NCBI GenBank assembly: GCA_951813325.1
Contig: OX638350.1
Location: 1,537,029-1,601,028, forward strand
Direction: 5' to 3'
From: an uncultured Acidimicrobiales bacterium
GTDB taxonomy: Bacteria; Actinomycetota; Acidimicrobiia; Acidimicrobiales; Bin134
DNA: 64,000 bases
Under the pieces are notes generated by a model that was not told where the DNA came from, searched no databases, and saw only the letters and a list, made by a program, of their open reading frames with translations. The position numbers were made by a program, and so were the translations under genes. This document shows positions 22,082 through 30,521 of the stretch, in pieces. Each line of letters opens with the position of its first letter. Position 1 is the first letter of the stretch.

Positions 22082-23992
22082 GTGTCCCAAGGCAGCGGCG
22101 AGGCCGGATTCATCGGCCGAGTTCTGGGCGGGCGCTACCGGCTCGTGGCCCATCTCGGCGCGGGCCGGTTCACCAACGTCTACCTGGCCTACGATTTGTC
22201 ACAGACCCGCCGCGTTGCGGTGAAGCTGCTCTCCCAGGACATCTTGCCGGAGGGGTGGGCCCGAGACGGTTCCCTGTCCAGCCGCTTCTTTGCGGCAGCC
22301 CAAGAGGCCGCCGCGGTCAACCACCGCCTTCTGGTGGCTGTTCACGACTGGGGAGACTCCGAATGCGGCCCCTTTGTGGTGAACGACTACTTGGAGGGCG
22401 GCAGCCTTTTGGGGGTGCTGGACAGCGGGCATCTGCTGTCACCGTCGCAGGCTCTCATGATCGGGCTCGAGGTGACCCGCGGGCTCGAGCACATACATCG
22501 CCAAGGACTCATCCATCGAGATGTTCGGCCCTCCAACATAGTGTTTGACAGCCGCGGCCGGACGCGCTTGGCCGATCTGGGCACATCAGGTGTTCTGACC
22601 TCATCGGCGGTGGGGGGAGTGCTCATGGCCAAGTCGGTCTTCGCGGCAATCGACGCCGTGCGCTATGCCTCTCCGGAGCAGGCCCAGGGTTTGACCCCCG
22701 ACCACAAAAGCGATGTGTACTCCCTGGCCCTCGTGCTCACCGAGGCGCTGTCGGGTCGGGTGCCATTCGAGTCCGACGACCCCGAGTACACCCAGATGGC
22801 CAAAATGAGCCGGAAGCTGGATTTCGCCGGCCAGTTCGCCCGCTTGGGCCGGGTGTTGGAGCAGGCCGGCCAGCCGGAGAGGGATAACCGTCCCAGTGCC
22901 CATGAGCTGGCTCTCGGACTGCTTTCCGCGGCGGAATCGCTGCCCCGGCCAACACCGCTTCCTCTGTCAAGGGTGGGCCCGGAGATTCCCGACACCGATG
23001 AGACCGCCGCGGCGGCTGCGCCCGAGAAGCGATCAGAAGTGAGCGCTCCCTCGGGCATAGGCCGTTCGGCGTTGCGAAGGATGTTGGTTGCGCTGATGGC
23101 CCTGGTGTTGTTGGGGGCCGCGGGGGTTGGGGCCTATGCGTTGTGGACTAGCCAGTACGGCACCGACATCCGACCGGTGCCGGATTTGTCCGAGGCCAAC
23201 GAAGCCGACTTGCGCAGCATTGTGACCGAAACCGGCTGGGAGATCGAATTCCATGAGCGGCGCCAAGACGGCACAGTGGCGGGTCAAGTCATCGATCAGC
23301 AGCCCCTGCCGGGAATCGGGCTGGAAGAGGGGGAGGCCATCAAGGTGTGGGTGTCATTGGGTCCGGAGCTTGTGGTCATTCCCAAAGGCCTTGCTGGAAT
23401 CGCAGTGGAGGACGCCGAGATCTTGTTGGCTGCCGAGGGCCTGTCGGTGGGAGAAGTCGCCGAACGCCACCACGAGGCGGTGCTCGAAGGGGTGGTTGTC
23501 GAGGTAGACGAGCTGTTCCCCGAGGTCGAACCGGGGGAAAGCGTGGATTTGGTGGTCTCGCTCGGGCCGGAACCCCGGGTGGTTCCCGACATTTCTGTCG
23601 GCGCGTCGCTCGCGGTGGCCCGAGAGGAATTGGAAGAGGCTCGCCTGGGGATACTGGAGTGGCGAGAGTCGCACAATGCAGTGGAAGTAGACCACGTGAT
23701 CAGGGTTGAACCCCTGCCAGGAACGGAGGTGCCGGCCGATTTAGTTGTCACCGTGGTGATCTCCGACGGGCCCGCAGAGGTCCTCGTTCCCACTCTGGCC
23801 ACCCTCGGGTTGGAAGAGGCTCGTGCGGTCCTCGAAAGCGCCGACCTCTGCCTCGGCCCGGTCGAAGGACCCCTGGATGCCGAAATTCTGGCATCCAACC
23901 CTCCCGCCCAAACCATCGTCGAGAGCGGAGCGTGCGTGGCTCTGATCACCCGTCCGGCGGAAGATCCAGAGGCCGAGGCAGAAGAGGGCTAA
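22082..23992 (+). CDS. PASTA-domain Ser/Thr protein kinase with divergent catalytic loop
   Basis: A 636-residue membrane kinase of the PknB architecture: N-terminal kinase (about 15-285), Pro/Glu linker, one transmembrane helix (about 334-354) and four PASTA-like repeats to about 625, which usually sense peptidoglycan fragments outside the cell. The ATP lysine (VAVK, K48) and the catalytic Asp and Asn are kept. However, the HRDLKPEN loop reads HRDVRPSN (K to R at 149) and DFG reads DLG (165-167), so activity may be reduced or altered. GTG start, with -10 TACCCT (22070-22075) 6 nt upstream, indicating a leaderless mRNA. No phosphatase, FtsW or PBP gene accompanies it, unlike the canonical pknB locus. 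Confidence 0.9.
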   Translation: MSQGSGEAGFIGRVLGGRYRLVAHLGAGRFTNVYLAYDLSQTRRVAVKLLSQDILPEGWARDGSLSSRFFAAAQEAAAVNHRLLVAVHDWGDSECGPFVVNDYLEGGSLLGVLDSGHLLSPSQALMIGLEVTRGLEHIHRQGLIHRDVRPSNIVFDSRGRTRLADLGTSGVLTSSAVGGVLMAKSVFAAIDAVRYASPEQAQGLTPDHKSDVYSLALVLTEALSGRVPFESDDPEYTQMAKMSRKLDFAGQFARLGRVLEQAGQPERDNRPSAHELALGLLSAAESLPRPTPLPLSRVGPEIPDTDETAAAAAPEKRSEVSAPSGIGRSALRRMLVALMALVLLGAAGVGAYALWTSQYGTDIRPVPDLSEANEADLRSIVTETGWEIEFHERRQDGTVAGQVIDQQPLPGIGLEEGEAIKVWVSLGPELVVIPKGLAGIAVEDAEILLAAEGLSVGEVAERHHEAVLEGVVVEVDELFPEVEPGESVDLVVSLGPEPRVVPDISVGASLAVAREELEEARLGILEWRESHNAVEVDHVIRVEPLPGTEVPADLVVTVVISDGPAEVLVPTLATLGLEEARAVLESADLCLGPVEGPLDAEILASNPPAQTIVESGACVALITRPAEDPEAEAEEG

Positions 23993-23995
23993 CCC

Positions 23996-24445
23996 TCAGC
24001 CGTCTCCGAGCGTGGTGATAGCCTGGACCCGAGTCTGGGCGTGGCGGGCGAAGGCGGCCTGCTCATCGGTCATCCCCTCGCCGAACAGGATGAGAACGAG
24101 GGCCAAGTCGCCGTCCACCCGGAGGGTGCCGGTGAGAAAGCTGTGGGCGACCATGTCGGGGTCGTCGGTGACGAATGCGGCCAAGGCCGCGCCATAGTCG
24201 AGGATCACGGTGGCGTCGGGATCGTCCAGTTCGCCGGGCACAGGGAGCGGGCCCCCGGCCTGGGTATCAATGGAGGCCCGAAACTCGCCGCTTCCGAAGG
24301 GAGTGCCGGTAACCACCAGATTGACTCTGGCCATATGAACAGGATCAGGCGCCGCTGATGCCAGTTCATCGCGCAGCGCCATGGCTGCTTGCACCCACCC
24401 CGGACTCAAAAACCGATGCACCCCCATCCCGGCAACGTAGGCCAC
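23996..24445 (-). CDS. SCP2 sterol-binding-like domain protein
   Basis: A 149-residue protein resembling the SCP-2 lipid-binding fold. The telling region is DDPDATVILDYGAALAAFVTD followed by FLTGTLRVDGDLALVL, the usual strand-helix pattern ending in a hydrophobic helix. Such proteins bind fatty or sterol-like ligands in Actinobacteria. I start at GTG 24445, because GGAG stands 7 nt upstream; ATG 24427 is an alternative. It is transcribed away from gatC and converges with the kinase gene. Confidence 0.72.
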   Translation of the reverse strand: MAYVAGMGVHRFLSPGWVQAAMALRDELASAAPDPVHMARVNLVVTGTPFGSGEFRASIDTQAGGPLPVPGELDDPDATVILDYGAALAAFVTDDPDMVAHSFLTGTLRVDGDLALVLILFGEGMTDEQAAFARHAQTRVQAITTLGDG

Positions 24446-24500
24446 GGAATGACTCCAGCGCGGGAATCCGACGGATTGAGCGGTACGATTGTGCTTCGGT

Positions 24501-24806
24501 ATGGGGCAGCAACGCATCACTCGGGCAGAGTGCGCCCATGTGGCTGCCTTGGCCCGCTTGGAGCTGACCGACGAGGAGTTGGACCGGTTCACTGGCCAGC
24601 TTGACGAGCTGTTGGACCATGTGGCCGAGGTGGAGGCCTTGGACGTGGAAGGGCTCCACCCGACGATGCACGCCCTTCCCATCGCCAACCAGCTCCGACC
24701 GGACGTTCCGGGCGAAGTGCTGGACCGCGACGAGGTTCTGGCCCAAGCGCCGCTTGCCGAGGACGGCCAGTTCCGGGTCCCCCCAGTGTTGGGAGAGGCG
24801 CCGTGA
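24501..24806 (+). CDS. gatC: Asp-tRNA(Asn)/Glu-tRNA(Gln) amidotransferase subunit C
   Basis: A 101-residue Gat[18 protein letters not shown] at the start, [14 protein letters not shown], then the conserved proline-rich [20 protein letters not shown]. GatC clamps GatA to GatB in the enzyme that converts mischarged Glu-tRNA(Gln), and in some bacteria Asp-tRNA(Asn), to the amide form. The ATG at 24501 fits the family start; a possible -10 TACGAT lies 11 nt upstream. The stop overlaps the gatA GTG. Confidence 0.95.
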   Translation: MGQQRITRAECAHVAALARLELTDEELDRFTGQLDELLDHVAEVEALDVEGLHPTMHALPIANQLRPDVPGEVLDRDEVLAQAPLAEDGQFRVPPVLGEAP

Positions 24807-26218
24807 CCGTCCTCGGGATCGCCGGCGCTGTGCGGTCGGGGCAGCGGTCGGCCCGCTCGGTGGTAGACGAGTATCTAGGGGCAATCGCTGAAGGCGATGA
24901 TGAAATCCACGCTTTCAACCTGGTGGCCGCGGAACAAGCCCGCGCTCGGGCCGACGAGATCGACTCCACAGTGGCCGAGGGCCGCGATCCCGGCCCGCTG
25001 GCCGGTGTGCCTGTGGCCCTCAAGGACAACTTGTGCACGCGGGGAGTTCCCACTACCTGCTCCTCCCGAATCCTGGAGGGCTGGGTACCGCCGTATGACG
25101 CCACCGTGGTAGGGCGACTTCATGGCGCCGGCGCGGTGATGGTGGGAAAGACCAACATGGACGAGTTCGCCATGGGCAGCTCCACCGAGAACTCGGCGTT
25201 CGGCCCCACCCGCAACCCGTGCGATACCAGCCGGGTTCCGGGGGGCTCGTCGGGGGGCAGCGCGGCCGCGGTGGCCGCCGGATTCGCGCCGGTGGCGCTG
25301 GGCAGCGACACCGGCGGATCCATCCGCCAGCCCGCCGCACTGTGCGGAGTGGTCGGCGTCAAGCCCACCTATGGTCTGGTTTCCCGCTATGGCCTGGTGG
25401 CTTTCGCCTCGTCTTTGGACCAGATCGGCCCGTTCACCACCACGGTGGCCGACGCGGCGGCTGTTCTGGACGTGATCAGCGGCCCCGACCCTCGGGACTC
25501 CACCAGCATCGGCGATTCCCAGCCGCCGGTATCAGCCACGCTGGACAACGGGGTAGACGGACTCCGTGTGGGGGTGCTGGCCGAGCTGAGCGGCGACGGG
25601 ATCTCCCCCGATGTGGCCGCCCGGGTGCGGGCCGCGGTGAGCGCGCTGCAATCGGCTGGCGCCCGAGTGGCCGAGGCCAGTGCTCCGGCGGCGGTCTACG
25701 GCCTGTCGGCCTACTACTTGATCGCCCCGGCCGAGGCTTCCAGCAACCTGGCCCGCTACGACGGTGTCCGCTACGGGCTGCGGGTGGACGGGGCCAGCAC
25801 TCCCGATATGAACACCGCCTCCCGGTCAGCCGGTTTCGGCGACGAGGTCAAGCGCCGCATCATGATCGGCACCTACGCCCTGTCGGCCGGGTACTACGAC
25901 GCCTACTACGGCAAGGCCCAGAGGGTGCGAACGCTCATCATCGACGACTTCGCCTCGGTTTGGGACCAGTTCGACCTGGTGGTGAGCCCCACGTCGCCCA
26001 CCACCGCGTTCTCGCTGGGAGAGCGCACCGCTGATCCCATGGCCATGTACATGAGCGACGTGTGCACCGTGCCGGTGAACCTCACCGGCCAGGCGGCCAT
26101 GTCGGTGCCCTACGGTGTCGGCGATGACGGGCTGCCGGTAGGCGTGCAGATCTTGGCCCCTGCGTTGGGCGAGCCGATCATGTTCCGGGCCGCCGCGGTG
26201 CTGGAAGCGAGCCGGTGA
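24803..26218 (+). CDS. gatA: Asp-tRNA(Asn)/Glu-tRNA(Gln) amidotransferase subunit A
   Basis: A 471-residue amidase-signature protein that releases ammonia from glutamine for GatB. The Ser-cisSer-Lys triad is present as K74 (VALKDN), S149 (PGGSSGGS) and S173 ([11 protein letters not shown]). Length is typical. The GTG start overlaps the gatC stop as GTGA, and the stop overlaps the gatB ATG as TGATG, so subunits are made in step. Confidence 0.97.
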   Translation: MTVLGIAGAVRSGQRSARSVVDEYLGAIAEGDDEIHAFNLVAAEQARARADEIDSTVAEGRDPGPLAGVPVALKDNLCTRGVPTTCSSRILEGWVPPYDATVVGRLHGAGAVMVGKTNMDEFAMGSSTENSAFGPTRNPCDTSRVPGGSSGGSAAAVAAGFAPVALGSDTGGSIRQPAALCGVVGVKPTYGLVSRYGLVAFASSLDQIGPFTTTVADAAAVLDVISGPDPRDSTSIGDSQPPVSATLDNGVDGLRVGVLAELSGDGISPDVAARVRAAVSALQSAGARVAEASAPAAVYGLSAYYLIAPAEASSNLARYDGVRYGLRVDGASTPDMNTASRSAGFGDEVKRRIMIGTYALSAGYYDAYYGKAQRVRTLIIDDFASVWDQFDLVVSPTSPTTAFSLGERTADPMAMYMSDVCTVPVNLTGQAAMSVPYGVGDDGLPVGVQILAPALGEPIMFRAAAVLEASR

Positions 26219-27669
26219 TGGGTGCCGAAGCCCAGAGTATTCCCGGCCTCGGCGCTCCCGCCGACACTGAGTGGGAGACGGTGGTGGGGCTGGAGGTCCA
26301 CGCCGAGTTGGCCACCGAGACCAAACTGTTCAGCGCCAGCCCCAACCGGTTCGGCGGCGATCCCAATACCCATATCGACCCGGTGTCGCTCGGCCTGCCT
26401 GGCTCGCTGCCTGTGCTCAACCAAAAGGCGGTGGAACTGGCCATCCGGGTGGGCCTGGCCCTCAACTGCCGGATCCAGCCGTCGGTGTTCGCCCGAAAGA
26501 ACTACTTCTACCCCGACATGCCCAAGGACTTCCAGATCAGCCAGTACGACCAACCGATCAACGTGGACGGCTGGCTGGAGCTGCCCACGGGCAGGCGCAT
26601 CGGCATCGAGCGGGCCCACATAGAGGAGGACACCGGCAAGACCGTCCACATCGGTGGGGGAGGGCGCATCCACGAGGCCGGCTACTCGCTGGTGGACTAC
26701 AACCGGGCCGGCGTGCCGCTCGTCGAGATCGTGGGCCATCCCGAGCTGCGCTCGGCCACCGAGGCCCGCCAATATGTGGCCGAGCTGCGGTCGATCCTGG
26801 TGGCGGTGGGGGCGTCGGACGGCAAGATGGAGGAAGGGTCGCTGCGGGTGGACTGCAACGTGTCGGTGCGGCCGGCGGGCAGCGACCGGCTGGGAACCCG
26901 GTGCGAGATCAAGAACGTGAACTCGCTGCGCTCGCTGGGCCGGGCCATCGACTACGAGTCCCGCCGCCAGATCGACCTGTTGACCAGCGGGCAGCCCATC
27001 GAGCAGCAGACCCGGCACTGGAACGAGGATGACGGGCGCACCCATGCCCTGCGCTCCAAGGAGGAGGACCACGACTACCGCTACTTCCCTGAGCCCGACC
27101 TGCTGCCCCTCGACCCCAGTCCGCAGTGGGTGGAGCAGATCCGCCAGGAGTTGCCCCCGCTGCCGAGAGACCGCCGGCTGCGTCTGGCTGAGGCAGCCCC
27201 GTCGGCCGATGCGGCCCACATCGCTTTGGCCGTCGAGCGGTCGCTGGACGAGTTGGCTGTGGCTGCTATCGGACAGGGAGGCGTTCCCGAGCGGGTGATG
27301 ACCCACATCGTCCACAACCTGGCCGATGGCCCCGGCGAGCTGACCCCTCAGGCGCTGGCCAGCCTCGTGGGCATGGAAGACAAAGGCCAGCTGACCGCCA
27401 CTCAGGCCAAAAGGGTGCTGGCCGTGCTGGTCGACCGCGGGGGCTCGCCCCAAGAGGCGGCCCAGAAGCTGGGATTCGAGGCCATGGAATCCGTCGAGCT
27501 GGAGTCTTTGGTCGACGGCCTCGTTGCCGACCACCCTGACGAGTGGTCTCGCTTCTGCGATGGCGACGCCAAGCTCACCGGTTTCTTCGTCGGCCAGGCA
27601 ATGAAGGCCACCCAGGGCCGAGCCGACGGCAAGGCCGTCACCCAACTCCTCAACTCCCGACGCGGCTAG
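26218..27669 (+). CDS. gatB: Asp-tRNA(Asn)/Glu-tRNA(Gln) amidotransferase subunit B
   Basis: A 483-residue GatB, the subunit that activates the misacylated tRNA with ATP and transfers ammonia. It has VVGLEVHAELATETKLF, the ARKNYFYPDMPKDFQISQYD block, HIEEDTGK and SLVDYNRAGVPLVEIV, with the C-terminal helical/YqeY-like tail. ATG 26218 is preferred over GTG 26215. The TAG stop lies inside the left terminal repeat of the small element described at 27665, so that insertion, if recent, may have set the exact end of the protein. Confidence 0.97.
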   Translation: MGAEAQSIPGLGAPADTEWETVVGLEVHAELATETKLFSASPNRFGGDPNTHIDPVSLGLPGSLPVLNQKAVELAIRVGLALNCRIQPSVFARKNYFYPDMPKDFQISQYDQPINVDGWLELPTGRRIGIERAHIEEDTGKTVHIGGGGRIHEAGYSLVDYNRAGVPLVEIVGHPELRSATEARQYVAELRSILVAVGASDGKMEEGSLRVDCNVSVRPAGSDRLGTRCEIKNVNSLRSLGRAIDYESRRQIDLLTSGQPIEQQTRHWNEDDGRTHALRSKEEDHDYRYFPEPDLLPLDPSPQWVEQIRQELPPLPRDRRLRLAEAAPSADAAHIALAVERSLDELAVAAIGQGGVPERVMTHIVHNLADGPGELTPQALASLVGMEDKGQLTATQAKRVLAVLVDRGGSPQEAAQKLGFEAMESVELESLVDGLVADHPDEWSRFCDGDAKLTGFFVGQAMKATQGRADGKAVTQLLNSRRG

Positions 27670-27834
27670 TGGTGTGTCGTGGGTTTATTCGCGCGTGTCC
27701 TGCTAGGCATCAACGCCCCTCGCGGCGTTGCCCCTCCTTGCCGTACGCTGGAAGTATGGCTGCGTCGGTGCGCCTTGCGAGGAACGCCGATGCCGTCGCA
27801 ATCCACGGCGCTAAACCCACGACACACCACTAGC
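27665..27834. mobile_element. MITE-like element with 23-bp perfect terminal inverted repeats
   Basis: A 170-bp non-coding segment bounded by perfect 23-bp inverted repeats (27665-27687 and 27812-27834), whose ends read GCTAGTGGTG. It has an internal 7-bp hairpin, CAACGCC/GGCGTTG (27711-27730), and no transposase frame. No target-site duplication is visible. The first 46 bp after the outer G recur exactly at 63003-63048. It fits a miniature inverted-repeat element mobilised in trans; a conserved bidirectional terminator or an RNA hairpin is another reading. Confidence 0.65.
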
Positions 27835-27895
27835 TATCGGCACCCCAGGGTTCCCCAGTGGGTTCCAGGGATGAAGGGATAGGGTGCAAGGCGGT

Positions 27896-29137
27896 ATGAC
27901 GCTGTTGGATCGGTCGGCCCAATACATCGATGAGGGTTCTCACGAGGGACAGCAGTCCGTGCAGCCCATGGACGGATCGTTCCATGAGATTGCCGACCGG
28001 ATTGGCATGGTGTGCGCCTTTTCACATATCTGGTCGGTGGCCACCGACGAGGGGCTAGTGGTGATCGACACGTCGTTGCCGGTGTTCGCCCCCGGTGCAC
28101 GGGATCATCTCCGCCGGTGGAACAGTCATCCGGTCCATACCATCGTCTATACCCACGGTCACGTGGATCATGTGGGCGGTGCCGGCGTCTTTGTGGATGA
28201 TGCCCGAGAGCAGGGACGACCCACTCCCCGGGTATTGGCCCATAAGGCCGTACAGCAGCGATTCGACCGCTACAACCTCACGTCGGGGTACAACCAGGTG
28301 ATCAACCGCCGCCAGTTCGGCGGGGGCGGCTTCGCTGATCTCTTCGGGGGCAAATGGGTGTGGCCCAACGCCACCTACGCCACCACTCTCGATCTTGAGG
28401 TGGGCGGGGCATCGATGCAGTTGATCCATGTCCAAGGAGAGACCGATGATCACACCATGGTGTGGATGCCCCAGGAGCGGGCACTCTTCTCGGGCGACAT
28501 GTTTGCCTGGGTCTTCCCCAATGCGGGCAACCCCCAGAAGGCGCAGCGCTACCCCGCCGAATGGGCCGCTGCACTGCGGCAAATGATCGAGTTGCGGCCC
28601 GCTCTGCTGCTGCCAGCCCACGGTTTGCCCATCGAGGGTGAGCAGCGCATCGCCGGGGTGCTGGGCGCTTCTGCCACCGCACTGGAGGGCTTGGTGGCCG
28701 ACACCCTGGAGATGATGAATGCCGGGGCCCGACTGGACGACATCATCCACCAGGTTCAGGTTCCCGACGACCTTTTGGCCAAGCCCTACCTGCGGCCCGT
28801 CTACGACGAGCCCGAGTTCGTGGTTCGCAACATCTGGCGTCTGTACGGGGGCTGGTACGACGGCAATCCAGCTCGCCTCAAGCCCGCCCCTGATCACTTG
28901 GTGGCCGCCGAGGTAGCCCGGTTGGCGGGAGGAGCGGCCGCTTTGGCCGCCCGGGCCACCGATCTCAGCGAGGCTGGAGATATGCGGCTGGCCTGCCACC
29001 TGGCCGAATGGGCTGGCCAAGCCGCACCTGAAGACCCAGCTGTGCTGGAATTGCGAGCTGAGGTGTACCAGAAGCGTCGAGACCAAGAGCAGTCGCTCAT
29101 GGCCCGCGGCATCTACAACGAGGCCAACAAAACATGA
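27896..29137 (+). CDS. Metallo-beta-lactamase-fold hydrolase, alkylsulfatase-like
   Basis: A 413-residue MBL-fold enzyme. The metal motif is THGHVDHVGG near residue 87, with further ligands in VQGETDDHTMVW, FSGDMF and LLLPAHGLPI. After about residue 260 the sequence follows the alkyl-sulfatase dimerisation domain (LRPVYDEPEFVVRNIWRLYGGWYDGNPARLKP), where the family Tyr-Gly-Trp-Tyr-Asp pattern is clear. The C-terminal SCP2-like domain of full-length SdsA1-type enzymes (about 650 residues) is missing, so this is a short-form hydrolase whose substrate is uncertain. The ATG at 27896 is preceded by AAGG. Its stop overlaps the next gene as ATGA. Confidence 0.87.
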   Translation: MTLLDRSAQYIDEGSHEGQQSVQPMDGSFHEIADRIGMVCAFSHIWSVATDEGLVVIDTSLPVFAPGARDHLRRWNSHPVHTIVYTHGHVDHVGGAGVFVDDAREQGRPTPRVLAHKAVQQRFDRYNLTSGYNQVINRRQFGGGGFADLFGGKWVWPNATYATTLDLEVGGASMQLIHVQGETDDHTMVWMPQERALFSGDMFAWVFPNAGNPQKAQRYPAEWAAALRQMIELRPALLLPAHGLPIEGEQRIAGVLGASATALEGLVADTLEMMNAGARLDDIIHQVQVPDDLLAKPYLRPVYDEPEFVVRNIWRLYGGWYDGNPARLKPAPDHLVAAEVARLAGGAAALAARATDLSEAGDMRLACHLAEWAGQAAPEDPAVLELRAEVYQKRRDQEQSLMARGIYNEANKT

Positions 29138-30288
29138 ATATTGACACTGAAGCGGTGGATTTGGCGTTGACCACGACCAGGGCGGTGCGGCGGCGGCTGG
29201 ATTTGGAGCGGCCGGTGGACGACCAGATCATCCTCGACTGCATCGATATCGCCGAGCAGGCCCCCACTGGTGGAAACCAGAGCAGCCGCCGGTGGATTGT
29301 GGTGCGCGACCCCGAGATCAAACAGGAGCTGGCCGAGCTCTACCGCGAAGTGGTGGGCGGTTTCATGATCGAGGCCCGCGACCGCCTAGCGGGTACCGAT
29401 CACCCCCGCGCTCCGGTGGTGCGCTCGGCCGCCCATTTGGCCGAGCACTTGGCCGAGGTGCCGGTGATCGTCATTCCCGCCATCGTCGGCCGCCACGACG
29501 GCAGCGGCGCTCCCGGCCTCTTCGACTCGGTCATCCAGAGCGCGTGGAGCTTCTGTGTGGCCCTGCGGGCCCGGGGCCTGGGCAGCGCCTGGACCACGGC
29601 GGTGCTGGCCAAGGCTCCCGAGCTGAAAGAGCTGCTGGGCATTCCCGATGAGATCACCGAGATTGCCATGTTGCCCGTAGCCTGGACCAAGGGCACCGAT
29701 TTCCGGCCGGCTCCCCGTACACCGGCCCGGGAGATCACCTTCTTCGACGGCTACGGCCGCACCTACGAATCGGGGCCGAAGACCCCGGTGCGCATGGCCG
29801 ACGGCCCCGGCACGATGGTGGAGGTTGACATTGCCGCCGAGGTGGACGACGTGTGGGCCGCGGTCACCGACATCGCCCTGCCGGCCCAGTTCTCCGACGA
29901 ATTCACCGGCGCGACCTGGGACGACGGATTCGACGGCCCCGCGCTAGGAGCCACTTTCACCGGACACAACTACTTGGAGGTCCTGGGCGACTGGGAGGTG
30001 CCGTGTTTCGTGGACGTGTGCGAAGAGCCGGCGGCATTCGGCTGGTGCACATCTGACCTTGACAACCCCGGTGCCCGATGGCGCTTCGAGCTCCAGCCCC
30101 TCATGGGCGGCGGCATCCGGCTGATCTACCGCCTCCTGCTCGGCCCCGGCCCCTCCGGCCTCAACGCGTTCATCGACCAGAACCCCGGCAAAGAGCACCG
30201 CGTAATCGCCAACCGCCTCCGAGTCCACCGGGCCAACATGCAGCGAGTAGCGGACGGCATCAAAGCCCACGTTGAGGCGGTGGTCTGA
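29134..30288 (+). CDS. Nitroreductase-SRPBCC fusion protein
   Basis: A 384-residue two-domain protein. Residues 1-about 215 are a nitroreductase-family FMN domain (TTRAVRRRLDLERPV, EQAPTGGNQSSRRWIVV, then the GLGSAWTT segment). Residues about 228-384 look like an SRPBCC/START-like ligand-binding domain (GTMVEVDIAAEVDDVWAAVTDIALPAQFSDEF, then a WRFELQPLMGGGIRLIYRL strand set). Nitroreductases reduce nitro groups, quinones or flavins with NAD(P)H or, in some relatives, F420H2; SRPBCC domains hold hydrophobic ligands. A fused pair suggests the second domain presents or stores the substrate. It is coupled by ATGA to the MBL hydrolase. The reading frame is continuous, with no sign of frameshift. 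Confidence 0.83.
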   Translation: MNIDTEAVDLALTTTRAVRRRLDLERPVDDQIILDCIDIAEQAPTGGNQSSRRWIVVRDPEIKQELAELYREVVGGFMIEARDRLAGTDHPRAPVVRSAAHLAEHLAEVPVIVIPAIVGRHDGSGAPGLFDSVIQSAWSFCVALRARGLGSAWTTAVLAKAPELKELLGIPDEITEIAMLPVAWTKGTDFRPAPRTPAREITFFDGYGRTYESGPKTPVRMADGPGTMVEVDIAAEVDDVWAAVTDIALPAQFSDEFTGATWDDGFDGPALGATFTGHNYLEVLGDWEVPCFVDVCEEPAAFGWCTSDLDNPGARWRFELQPLMGGGIRLIYRLLLGPGPSGLNAFIDQNPGKEHRVIANRLRVHRANMQRVADGIKAHVEAVV

Positions 30289-30521
30289 CTCGGCTAGTGC
30301 AGTTGGCGGACTTCTTGGTTGTTACCACCTTTCGGGGGCGGAGACAGCACCGCCGAGGATTGACCGTCCCACTGCTCGATGAATTCATAAAGCGCGCTGT
30401 CTATTGAAGAATGTGGGCTATTTTGTTTATATTCACTTTATATTCAACAATGACAAGATAAATCAGCTAATACTCATTTATTCGGGTGGTTGTTGTCACT
30501 GGGGTTGGTATACTTGCATGT
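30289..30521. other. AT-rich intergenic stretch
   Basis: This gap is strikingly AT-rich around 30405-30480 compared with everything near it. The -10 box TATACT (30509-30514) lies 7 nt before the ATG of the second DUF222/HNH gene. I see no gene in it. Such a local AT island beside a repeated family gene is compatible with an insertion junction. Confidence 0.5.

Noticed and set aside
24446-24688. N-terminal extension of the SCP2-like protein
   Set aside because: It runs antisense through gatC with random composition; a Shine-Dalgarno supports GTG 24445.
26110-27645. 511-codon open frame antisense to gatB
   Set aside because: GC-rich third positions of gatB suppress stops on the other strand; the translation has no domain and the sense gene is certain.
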